From: Anaerolineaceae bacterium UBA6801
GTDB lineage: Bacteria; Chloroflexota; Anaerolineae; Anaerolineales; Anaerolineaceae
Assembly (NCBI GenBank): GCA_002452315.1
Contig: DKFH01000019.1
Location: 1-5,512 of the forward strand
Reading direction: 5' to 3'
Length of the DNA stretch: 5,512 nt
Below, piece after piece: positions 1 through 5,332 of the stretch (position 1 is its first letter; every line of letters starts with the position of its first letter). The notes beneath the pieces are model-generated. The model had not been told where the DNA came from. It worked only from the letters and a program-made list of their open reading frames with translations, and did not search any database. Made by a program: the position numbers and the translations under genes.

Positions 1-430
1 TAAACACTTCCGGCGGTAATAAGGTTAATTCGATTTCGCGTTCACCCGGGGTGACACTGGCCAGATGCAAGTACAGCCCGGGACATTGCGCTGCGGAGGT
101 GATTTCTTCTGAAAAGACACAGGGATTGGTCTCCTGCCAATCTCTGGCGATTTGCTCGCCGCAAAAATATTTCACTTCATCCGGGTAGGGCCAGCCTTCG
201 TGTTCAACATAGATTTGGCAGATCAATTGGGAATTGTTCCAGGTCAACAGCCACCACTCGTAGGTGGTGTAGGTGACAGAGATGACGGCCTGGCGATTGG
301 GTGATTTTGACCCCAGGCTGTAGGCACTGGCCCGGGAGTTACGAGAGACGATCAGCCCCACAAAAACACACGCGATCAAAAGGATCGTAAGGGTTTGGCT
401 TCCTGCGTGTTTGAGATGGCGCTTAATCAT
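1..430 (-). CDS. Membrane-anchored extracytoplasmic protein of unknown function (partial; C-terminus off the left edge)
   Basis: I do not recognise a named family. An open frame starts at an ATG (428-430) and stays open for 143 codons to the window edge, so only the N-terminal part is seen. Residues 1-12 are basic and polar (MIKRHLKHAG), residues 13-28 form one hydrophobic helix (LTILLIACVFVGLIVS), and the rest is polar: a single N-terminal anchor or uncleaved signal with an exported domain. The domain has a YEWWLLTW motif at about 57-64, an HEGWPYPDEV stretch at about 77-86, and four cysteines (about 71, 90, 104, 116) that could form two disulfides outside the membrane. The start lies 13 bp after the stop of the LCP-like gene, with a weak AGG upstream, so the two are almost certainly co-transcribed. 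A role in the cell envelope is inferred only from that linkage. The frame is real in my judgement because of the signal-anchor layout and the operon spacing. Confidence 0.62.
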   Translation of the reverse strand, partial: MIKRHLKHAGSQTLTILLIACVFVGLIVSRNSRASAYSLGSKSPNRQAVISVTYTTYEWWLLTWNNSQLICQIYVEHEGWPYPDEVKYFCGEQIARDWQETNPCVFSEEITSAAQCPGLYLHLASVTPGEREIELTLLPPEVF

Positions 431-443
431 ACTTAACCTATTT

Positions 444-1688
444 TTATGGATATCCCGGCGGTGTGATCGTTGGCGTTGGGCTGGGCGTTGCGGTGGTCAT
501 TTCCGTCTCCAGCGGCGTAGGTGTGAGGATGGGTGTGGGCTGGCCAAACGCGGACGCAGTTGCCTGGTGGGCAGCGGTCAGCTGGGCTTCCAGGGTTTGC
601 ACCTGGTTGGTCAGCGGGCTGGGGATCAGGATGGCATCGATTGCGCTCTGGAGCACGGATTTGACCCCTTCTTGATCGGGGAGGAAGACCAGCGCCTGGC
701 TGTAGCCGGGCACCTCCCAAATAGAGATGTGATCCCACCCGATCATATAATAACCGATCCGGTCTTGGTCTGCCAATCTCAGTGCTAGCGGGATATAGCC
801 CATCAATTCTGGCAGTGAAAAGTCGGTTTTGATCCAGCCCTCGTAACTGGCAAACAGGATGGGGAGTTGGATCAGGTTCCCGTCCCGGGTAAACTTGCGA
901 AAGATGAGCGACAAGAGCTGTTGCTGCCGCAGCATGCGGTCGACTTCGTCGATGCCGTTGCGGTAAGTCGCATAACATAAGGCCAGGGTGCCATCCATCT
1001 GGGTGACGCCGGCGCGAATCCCGCCGCAGGCATCCGGAATGGGGAAGAAGACCGTCACCTCGATCCCCTTGATGTCATCCACCAGCCACTGGAAATCTCC
1101 CGGGTGGGCGAGGACAAACCGGCTGGGGTTCACACCGAAGTTATAAGCCAGCGTCATGCGCAGGGTTTCAATGCCGCCTATGGCATAGGCCACGTTGAGG
1201 CGCTGCATGGTATAGCCGGGAATGTAAACGTACAGGTCACCTGGTATCGAAACCAGGCTGGCTTTTGAGAATCTGGGGTTGATAAAGAGCAGGTGAATGG
1301 CCTGGGTTCGCCCGGTGAAGGGCGGCTCAGTATCCGATCCCAGTAAGACCCACACGAGGATGTTCTCGTCAAGCGCCAGGCCGTCCATGGGCGGCGGGAT
1401 GGGCGTGGCGGGATCGATGATGGGCGGTGGAAACGTCAACGCACCCAGTTGATTCCCTTGATCCTGCTCCTGGCCAAAGGCTTCATCCTGCGGGCGGTCT
1501 TGATTTTGGTCTAACCCTGTCTGGGGAAGCGAGGCAGGCATCCCAATAGAGGTGACCCAGGTTGTATTGTCTTCAGCGATGGGCGCTTCATGCTGACACC
1601 CTTGCAAAGCTAAACCAAATAAGATGGCACCGCACAGGATCAGAGCACCCAACAGAAAATCTCGGTATTTCACCAGCGCATTATTCAT
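444..1688 (-). CDS. LytR-CpsA-Psr (LCP) family protein with a degenerate active site
   Basis: LCP proteins are membrane-anchored enzymes that move undecaprenyl-phosphate-linked glycopolymers onto the cell wall. This 414-aa protein has a hydrophobic segment at about 11-30 ending in LQGC (Cys31, a possible but imperfect lipobox), a Gln/Asp-rich then Pro-rich linker (about 40-103), an LCP domain at about 113-265, and a Pro/Thr-rich tail (about 385-414) after a short possible coiled coil (LTNQVQTLEAQL). Family signatures visible: LLGSD (Asp119), GRTQ (Arg127), SIPGD (147-151), an NVAYAIGGIETL stretch, and DEVDRMLRQQQ (about 247-257). Differences from the canonical family: RTD is RTQ, SIPRD is SIPGD, and the RxR of the 'YARxR' motif is TYR. 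These positions normally hold the metal and pyrophosphate, so activity is doubtful. Start: I prefer the ATG at 1688, with GGGAT just upstream; an in-frame TTG at 1700 would give 418 aa but lies at or before the predicted transcription start. The next gene follows after 13 bp. Confidence 0.82.
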   Translation of the reverse strand: MNNALVKYRDFLLGALILCGAILFGLALQGCQHEAPIAEDNTTWVTSIGMPASLPQTGLDQNQDRPQDEAFGQEQDQGNQLGALTFPPPIIDPATPIPPPMDGLALDENILVWVLLGSDTEPPFTGRTQAIHLLFINPRFSKASLVSIPGDLYVYIPGYTMQRLNVAYAIGGIETLRMTLAYNFGVNPSRFVLAHPGDFQWLVDDIKGIEVTVFFPIPDACGGIRAGVTQMDGTLALCYATYRNGIDEVDRMLRQQQLLSLIFRKFTRDGNLIQLPILFASYEGWIKTDFSLPELMGYIPLALRLADQDRIGYYMIGWDHISIWEVPGYSQALVFLPDQEGVKSVLQSAIDAILIPSPLTNQVQTLEAQLTAAHQATASAFGQPTPILTPTPLETEMTTATPSPTPTITPPGYP

Positions 1689-1704
1689 CTGATCCCACAA
1701 TAAA

Positions 1705-1713
1705 ATTATAGCA
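1705..1713 (-). promoter_or_regulatory. Extended -10 promoter of the LCP-like gene
   Basis: On the minus strand the sequence TGCTATAAT is a perfect -10 hexamer (1705-1710) with an extended-10 TGn. No good -35 box lies 16-18 bp upstream, as is usual for extended -10 promoters. Transcription would begin near 1697-1699, giving a leader of only about 10 nt before the ATG at 1688, which argues against the alternative TTG start at 1700. Confidence 0.5.
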
Positions 1714-1728
1714 TGTAACGCCTGCTGA

Positions 1729-1747
1729 CCAGGTGCAATTGTCCTGG
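1729..1747. promoter_or_regulatory. Inverted repeat CCAGG-N9-CCTGG, possible operator
   Basis: A 5-bp inverted repeat (CCAGG / CCTGG) separated by 9 bp and centred on CAATTG lies upstream of the -10 box of the LCP-like gene, roughly over the -25 to -45 region. There is no T-tract, so it is not a terminator for the CBS gene. A regulator site is possible, but the arms are short and chance is not excluded. Confidence 0.22.
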
Positions 1748-1794
1748 CACGTTCTTCCCGGGCTTTGAATTAAAGGAAATAGAATTTACCTCCC

Positions 1795-2214
1795 TCAGCG
1801 GAGCAGTCGGTCGCCATCGCCGTGGCCGAGCGCTTCTGCGACGACGAGGAAATCTGTCGCTGAGATCATGCCGATGATGGCGCCATCTTCATCGGTCACG
1901 GGCAGGTGGTGGATCTGTAAGTCACTCATCAATTTGGCACACTCGAAGATGGTTTGATCAGGTTTGATGCTGATCAGGGGTGTGGTCATGATGTCCCTGA
2001 TCTTGGTCTTGGCTGGGTTTTGGCCCCGAGCAACGATCTTGTCGCAGATGTCTGTGGAGGTGATGATCCCGTATTCAGTTTTGCCGTCCTTGATTTCGAC
2101 GATTAAACTGTTGACGTACCGCCGGCGCATTTTTGCGAGGGCGTCCAAAACGGTGCTTTCGGGGTCAATAAAAACGACCAGATCAATCATCCAATCTTTT
2201 ACCAGATCCTGCAT
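1795..2214 (-). CDS. Tandem CBS-domain protein (stand-alone Bateman module)
   Basis: The 139-aa protein consists of almost nothing but two CBS domains (about 2-61 and 70-125). CBS pairs bind adenine nucleotides or related ligands and act as energy or nucleotide sensors; the partner of a free-standing pair is usually unknown. Both copies keep the typical layout: a 'V.D.M' start (VKDWM, IRDIMTT), a strand-helix block with 'ALAKMRRRYVNSLIV' and 'CAKLMSDLQIHHLPV', and the nucleotide-phosphate motif G-h-h-S/T-x-x-D seen as GIITSTD (about 49-55) and GMISATD (about 115-121). No transmembrane or catalytic domain is fused. The start is supported by a good ribosome binding site (AAGGAG at 2222-2227, 7 nt before ATG). 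It ends 94 bp before the start region of the LCP-like gene with no convincing terminator between, so some read-through is possible, but that gene has its own promoter. A short Gly/Asp/Arg tail follows CBS2. Confidence 0.92.
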   Translation of the reverse strand: MQDLVKDWMIDLVVFIDPESTVLDALAKMRRRYVNSLIVEIKDGKTEYGIITSTDICDKIVARGQNPAKTKIRDIMTTPLISIKPDQTIFECAKLMSDLQIHHLPVTDEDGAIIGMISATDFLVVAEALGHGDGDRLLR

Positions 2215-2264
2215 GTTGAGACTCCTTTAAGCTATTGGTTTGGTTGTTCAACCTTCCTGCCACA

Positions 2265-2300
2265 ATTATATTATAGATTATTTTAGGGTGGTTGAGGCAA
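2265..2300 (-). promoter_or_regulatory. Promoter of the CBS-domain gene
   Basis: Two overlapping perfect TATAAT hexamers lie on the minus strand (2270-2275 and 2265-2270). The first has TTGCCT (2295-2300) as a possible -35, but with a 19-bp spacer, longer than the ideal 17. The transcript would have a leader of about 45-50 nt to the ATG at 2214. The motif ATAATTGTGG directly follows the -10 region at 2260-2269 (see the plus-strand copy at 2367-2376). Confidence 0.42.
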
Positions 2301-2361
2301 GGTTAGTGTTTAGCCATCCCGTGAGGGTGGATCGCACCTAATGTGTATTCAACACCCTCAA

Positions 2362-2392
2362 TTGTCATAATTGTGGGAATTTCCACTATACT
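2362..2392 (+). promoter_or_regulatory. Promoter of the membrane-protein gene with an operator-like palindrome in its spacer
   Basis: TTGTCA (2362-2367) and TATACT (2387-2392) form a plausible -35/-10 pair with a 19-bp spacer. Inside the spacer is GTGGGAATTTCCAC (2373-2386), a 14-bp palindrome with one mismatched pair. A protein bound there would cover the promoter. The predicted transcript starts about 2399 and leads to the GAGGAG ribosome binding site at 2413-2418. The rest of the 2281-2361 interval shows no gene. Confidence 0.42.
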
Positions 2393-2426
2393 TATTGAGC
2401 ACGAATAACTTTGAGGAGATAAATTG

Positions 2427-3068
2427 ATGAAAAAGTCAAATAGACGGTTTTTAATGTCCTTTGTGGGCGGTGTGTTGTTAATTGCGGCTGGTGTGGTGTT
2501 CCTGTTATCCAACCTGGAACTGATCACCATCAGCTGGGAAATGGTGATTGGTCCACTGATGGCAGGGGGGGGATTGATTTTTCTGCTGGTCTTCATTACG
2601 GACACGGATGAATGGTGGGCGCTCATCCCTGGATTTATCTTGATTGGGGTGGGGATCAATATTTTTATGGGGGAGTCGATGGGCGGTGTGGGCAGCCCAA
2701 TCAGCGGTGCGGTCTTTTTAGGATTTGTGGGTCTGCCCTTTATGGCTATCTATCTCTCCAACCATCGTCATTGGTGGGCGCTGATCCCGGGCGGTGTGAT
2801 CTTGACCCTGGCCGGTGTGAGCCTGGTGACGGACCATATGGCGCTGGAAGGTGGATTGTTTTTCCTCGGTTTAGCCCTCACCTTTGGGCTGGTGTACATC
2901 GCCCCAAAACCCTCGGGCAAGCTCAAGTGGGCCCTCTACCCGGCGGGGATCTTGTTGCTGCTGGGCATTTTTGTAACCCTGGGTGCCACGAATTTGATCG
3001 GTTTGATCGGTCCGCTTGCCCTGCTGGGCATCGGCGGCTATGTGATTTACCGCGCCTTGCAGAAATAA
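2427..3068 (+). CDS. Eight-helix integral membrane protein built of four two-helix repeats, LiaI/DUF5668-like
   Basis: The 213-aa protein is almost all hydrophobic, with about eight predicted membrane helices (roughly 9-28, 36-58, 64-82, 89-110, 116-134, 138-158, 167-184, 188-207). It repeats itself: WWALIPG at 63-69, WWALIPG at 116-122 and WALYPAG at 168-174 each open a helix, and the first helix (SFVGGVLLIAAGVV) fits the same pattern, giving four units of about 52 residues. The 'W-ALIPG-hhhhhG' pattern resembles the small membrane modules of the LiaI/LiaF and DUF5668 type, known from envelope-stress proteins; function here is not known. There are no catalytic or ligand motifs, and charged residues occur mostly in the loops and the KKSNRR N-terminus. 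Start: ATG 2427 sits 8 nt after GAGGAG; an in-frame TTG at 2424 is only 5 nt away and less likely. It is a single-gene unit, divergent from the CBS gene, with its own terminator. Confidence 0.8.
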   Translation: MKKSNRRFLMSFVGGVLLIAAGVVFLLSNLELITISWEMVIGPLMAGGGLIFLLVFITDTDEWWALIPGFILIGVGINIFMGESMGGVGSPISGAVFLGFVGLPFMAIYLSNHRHWWALIPGGVILTLAGVSLVTDHMALEGGLFFLGLALTFGLVYIAPKPSGKLKWALYPAGILLLLGIFVTLGATNLIGLIGPLALLGIGGYVIYRALQK

Positions 3069-3077
3069 GCGCTTATT
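3064..3077. repeat. Perfect 14-bp palindrome over the stop codon of the membrane-protein gene
   Basis: AATAAGCGCTTATT is a perfect inverted repeat that contains the TAA stop (3066-3068). It lies just before the intrinsic terminator. It could be a protein site or a minor hairpin; no further evidence. Confidence 0.4.
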
Positions 3078-3084
3078 AACAAAC

Positions 3085-3120
3085 GGGACCCTGCCTTAGT
3101 TTTTTAGCAGGGTCTCTTTT
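3085..3120 (+). terminator. Intrinsic terminator after the membrane-protein gene
   Basis: GACCCTGC (3087-3094) pairs with GCAGGGTC (3107-3114), and the stem extends by a G-T and a G-C pair to about 10 bp around a 12-nt T-rich loop. It is followed by TCTTTT. On the opposite strand the stem is followed by GTTTGTTAA, so it may also stop rph transcription coming from the other side; the two genes converge here. Confidence 0.85.
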
Positions 3121-3141
3121 GATTTAATCTTCACAAAGGGC

Positions 3142-3876
3142 TTAAAGCATTGTTTGGAGGGCTTCATTCTGCAGGGCGAGGATGGTTTCAATGCCCTGAT
3201 CGGCCAGCCTGAGCATTTGCTGGAGGGCGGCCGGGCTGAAGGGCTGCCCCTCGGCTGTGCCCTGGACTTCAATATATTCCCCCTTTGAATTTTTAACGAT
3301 GTTGACATCCACCGCTGCCTGGCTGTCCTCCTGGTAGTTGAGGTCCAGCAGGGGCTGTTGCTGAACAATCCCCACGCTGACAGCAGCGATTGGTGGGCGC
3401 AGGCTTTCTGCCGGGATGGCGCCTGCGGCGATCAGTTTGTGCAGGCCCAATGCCAGGGCCAGGTATCCCCCGGTGATGGAAGCCACCCGTGTGCCGCCAT
3501 CGGCCTGGAGCACATCGCAATCGAGCAGCAGGGTGCGCTCGCCCAGCAGGGTCAGGTCGACGGCCATCCGCAGGGCGCGTCCGACCAGGCGGCGGATCTC
3601 CTGGGTACGCCCCTTAAGGCCGTGAATCTCGCGCGGGGTGCGGGTGTGGGTGCTGCGGGGCAGCAGGGCATACTCCGCTGTCAGCCATCCACTGCCGTGG
3701 CCGACCATCCAGCCCGGCACGCCTTCCTGGATGGTGAGGTTACACAGCACGATCGTTTCGCCCCAGGTGATCAGGACGGACCCTTCTGCGTAGTGGGTGT
3801 AATCAGGGGTGAAGGCTATCGGACGCAATTGGTCCGTGCGGCGGCCGTCGGAACGTGTGGTGGGATTTGTTGTCAT
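3142..3876 (-). CDS. rph: Ribonuclease PH (tRNA 3'-end-trimming phosphorolytic exoribonuclease)
   Basis: RNase PH removes nucleotides from the 3' end of precursor tRNAs and other RNAs by phosphorolysis, releasing nucleoside diphosphates; it works in the cytoplasm as a ring of six subunits. The 244-aa length is normal. Family motifs run in order: RSDGRRTDQLRP (8-19), YAEGSVLITWGET (29-41), GWLTAEYALLPRSTHTR (63-79), GRTQEIRRLVGRALR (89-103, with the conserved Arg90), CDVLQADGGTR (120-130, with the phosphate-binding GGTR), AAVSVGIV (164-171), DLNYQEDSQAAVDVNIV (178-194, with the conserved acidic residues about 184 and 190) and EVQGTAEG (203-210). No truncation is seen. The ATG at 3876 has no ribosome binding site and lies 6 nt after a TATAAT box, so the mRNA is probably leaderless. 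In many bacteria rph is followed by the ITP/XTP pyrophosphatase gene (rdgB); here it ends against a convergent gene and stands alone. Confidence 0.97.
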   Translation of the reverse strand: MTTNPTTRSDGRRTDQLRPIAFTPDYTHYAEGSVLITWGETIVLCNLTIQEGVPGWMVGHGSGWLTAEYALLPRSTHTRTPREIHGLKGRTQEIRRLVGRALRMAVDLTLLGERTLLLDCDVLQADGGTRVASITGGYLALALGLHKLIAAGAIPAESLRPPIAAVSVGIVQQQPLLDLNYQEDSQAAVDVNIVKNSKGEYIEVQGTAEGQPFSPAALQQMLRLADQGIETILALQNEALQTML

Positions 3877-3882
3877 ATCGTA

Positions 3883-3888
3883 ATTATA
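3883..3888 (-). promoter_or_regulatory. -10 box of rph, placed for a leaderless transcript
   Basis: A perfect TATAAT on the minus strand is separated from the rph ATG by only six bases (TACGAT). The usual 6-7 nt distance from -10 to transcription start puts the first nucleotide on the A of the ATG. There is no Shine-Dalgarno sequence, and no clear -35 hexamer. Confidence 0.6.
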
Positions 3889-4042
3889 TCCGTGAAATGG
3901 AGTGTTTCTGCCTCATACGAAAACAGTTTTCAAACAACCCCATCTTATTTTGTAGTTTTTGGTCTGGATTGGTGTTAAAACCGCATGATAATTCACAAAT
4001 GATTCCATAACTTTTTTAAGAAAAGGTTTTTAAGGAGGTGGC

Positions 4043-4162
4043 ATGAAACGGTGGGCATTGAGCATTTTTTGGTGGATCGTTTTTAGTTTATTGCTATTGT
4101 CGTGTACACCAGCGATTGACGGAGAGGTGCAAACGTTGGATGAGGACCTGCCACTTCCCTGA
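4043..4162 (+). pseudogene. 5' remnant of a lipoprotein gene cut by the IS21 remnant
   Basis: A near-perfect ribosome binding site (AAGGAGGTG, 4032-4040) precedes an ATG at 4043. The translation begins with a basic start (MKRW), a hydrophobic core and LLLLSC, a good lipobox with Cys at residue 21, then TPAIDGEVQTLDED. This is a type II signal peptide plus the usual acidic or polar linker of an exported lipoprotein. After about residue 34 (near 4145) the sequence becomes the opposite strand of istA, and the frame stops at 4160-4162, giving only 39 aa. The body of the lipoprotein is missing, so its function cannot be told; a substrate-binding or surface protein is typical. A weak -10-like GATAAT lies at 3987-3992, in an intergenic region (3889-4031) where I see nothing else. 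Confidence 0.72.
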
Positions 4163-5021
4163 TCCACTCCAACAGATGCTGGTTTGCAAAGTTGATATCA
4201 GCAAATAGCTTTCCCGCCATAAAGTTGCGTTTGACATAATGGACCCCGTTTTCAACCTTTCCTTTTTGTTGAGGTTGTGCAGGCGCCGTTGGGCTGATCA
4301 AAAACCCGTAGTGAATTGCCATTCGTCGATAGGCTTCCCCCAGAACAGGATCATGGATGAGCGCTTTCGATACAGCAGCCTTCAAATTATCCGGTTTGAC
4401 GCGTTTTGGAATGCCCCCAAAGTGTTCAAATGCTCGTCGATGCAACCCAAGCCAGGTTGCTGTCTTTTGGTCAAAAACTAATTCTGCGTATTGATGGCGG
4501 CTATAGCAAAGTGTAGCAACAAAGACATATGCCGTTCGTAACCGCCCGCTGTCTGGATCAAATAACTGACCCACACTCCCAAAGTCAACCTGCATCTCTT
4601 CGCCTGGTTCACTATGAACTCGGATGACAGCTTTTTCACCTGGCTTTGGGCATTGCAGTCGATGGACAAAGCGCCTGACAGATGAGTAACTGCCAGTGTA
4701 GCCATGATCGCTTCTCAGTCTTTGCCACATGGCTGTCATCTCAATCCCCTGTTCTATCATCTGCTCTACAACTTGCTGATAAGGCTCAAGGGTTGAGGGC
4801 TTTTTCGGTGGCTGTGGTTTTGGCCCCAGCACCTCTGCTAATTGTTCTAAACCAGGTCTCCCTGTGTCTATGTCCAGATAACCTTCCATTGTTACCATGA
4901 TTTTGTACTTGTGGACTGTTGGCCTTGAGATTCCTAAATCTTGAGCTATTTGCCTTTCACTCTCTCCACATCGCAAGCGATGTATGATGTCGTTGATGTA
5001 ATTCATGTGTATTCGCTCCAT
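4083..5021 (-). pseudogene. istA: IS21-family transposase IstA, 3'-truncated
   Basis: IstA is the DDE transposase of IS21-type elements and needs the AAA+ helper IstB. From the ATG at 5021 (AGGAAGAG upstream) the protein shows an N-terminal helix-turn-helix (about 20-39, ESERQIAQDLGISRPTVHKY) and the retroviral-integrase-type core with all three acidic residues: Asp146 in QVDFGS, Asp211 in KPDNLKAAV and Glu257 in KGKVENGVHYVKRNF. Homology ends at LLEWIREVAG (about residue 292, near 4146). The remaining 20 or so codons down to the stop at 4083 are the antisense of the lipoprotein gene and are not IstA. Family members usually go on for another 100-200 residues, and istB normally follows directly; both are missing. 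The catalytic core is intact, but the product is probably non-functional. An upstream in-frame ATG at 5114 lies inside the 24-bp repeat array and is unlikely to be used; ATG 5006 is an alternative. Confidence 0.88.
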
Positions 5022-5189
5022 GTCTCTTCCTCTCCCAAAAATTGTTTTTTGGGAGAAATTATCCCACAGTGGTAAACACTGGGTGACGATGGGTGGTAAA
5101 CATCGAGCGATCATGTCTGGTAAACATCGGGGGACTATGACTGGTAAACATTATCCGGCTATGCCTGGTAAAGTCTAATCCGGTCAATG
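4146..5189 (-). mobile_element. IS21-family insertion sequence remnant (istB and one end missing)
   Basis: The element consists of the 24-bp repeat array at its istA-proximal end (5070-5189) and the truncated istA. The distal part (istA 3' end, istB, opposite terminal repeat) is gone. The inner boundary near 4146 is read from where IstA similarity stops and the lipoprotein frame begins. The outer boundary is uncertain: a TG near 5187-5188 on the minus strand is a candidate terminus. No target duplication can be checked because one end is lost. Confidence 0.7.
5070..5189 (-). repeat. Five copies of a 24-bp repeat at the IS end (putative IstA-binding sites)
   Basis: The core TGGTAAACAT (minus strand ATGTTTACCA) begins at 5070, 5094, 5118, 5142 and 5166, exactly 24 bp apart each time. 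The centre copies (2 and 3) share TGGTAAACATCG; copies 1, 4 and 5 diverge after the core, and copy 5 keeps only TGGTAAA. Many copies also share a 'tATG-C' 3' half. IS21 elements carry several repeats near their ends that bind the transposase, which is the best explanation here. The array is placed directly upstream of istA and probably overlaps its promoter, so IstA could regulate itself. Confidence 0.85.
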
Positions 5190-5205
5190 ACAGCCCCGCA
5201 GGGGT

Positions 5206-5332
5206 ATTGAGAGGGCCATCCATGAGAAGGTTAAATAAAAACATGCCCTCACGGGAATACCCGGAGGGCACTGTGTTCGCATCCCGGTTTTGGCACCTGT
5301 CCTCCGCAGGGGTGCCTGTGCCCTGAAGGGGG
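5206..5332. repeat. Non-coding hairpin repeat, copy 1 (127 bp)
   Basis: First of three head-to-tail copies. Shared blocks in order: ATTGAGAGGGC (5206-5216), TTAAATAAAAACATGCCC (5231-5248), CACGGGAAT, ATCCCGGTTTTGGCACC, and CCGCAGGGGTGC ending in a C-run/G-run hairpin (CCCTGAAGGGGG). Copy 1 has 18 bp more than copies 2 and 3, placed between CACGGGAAT and TCG, and this extra piece completes a strong hairpin. A further CCCCGCAGGGG (5194-5204) just before suggests that the array starts at or slightly left of here, against the IS end. No credible coding frame. Confidence 0.8.
5231..5270 (-). terminator. Intrinsic-terminator-like hairpin in repeat copy 1
   Basis: On the minus strand TGCCCTC (5264-5270) pairs with GAGGGCA (5244-5250), and inside it CGGG (5260-5263) pairs with CCCG (5252-5255), with a TATT loop and one bulged base at 5251. 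The 11-bp stem is followed by TGTTTTTATTT (5233-5243). This would stop transcripts coming from the right before they reach istA. Confidence 0.7.

Noticed and set aside
411..978. Open frames on both strands overlapping the 3' part of the LCP-like gene (plus 411-788 and 463-675, minus 433-978)
   Set aside because: They are other-frame readings of a Pro/Thr-rich GC-biased stretch; compositions are Arg/Gly/His-rich or Val/Gly-rich without domains, and the LCP frame explains the sequence.
1964..2230. Plus-strand frame antisense to the CBS gene
   Set aside because: No ribosome binding site or domain; the opposite frame encodes two recognisable CBS domains.
2314..2331. Hairpin CCATCCC / GGGTGG in the divergent intergenic region as a terminator
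   Set aside because: Short stem with a bulge and no T-tract on either strand.
2612..3079. Second plus-strand frame inside the membrane-protein gene
   Set aside because: Shadow frame rich in Gly, Arg and Pro; the repeated WWALIPG frame is the real one.
3293..3978. Frames overlapping rph on both strands (for example plus 3358-3978)
   Set aside because: RNase PH is unmistakable and full length, so these are shadows.
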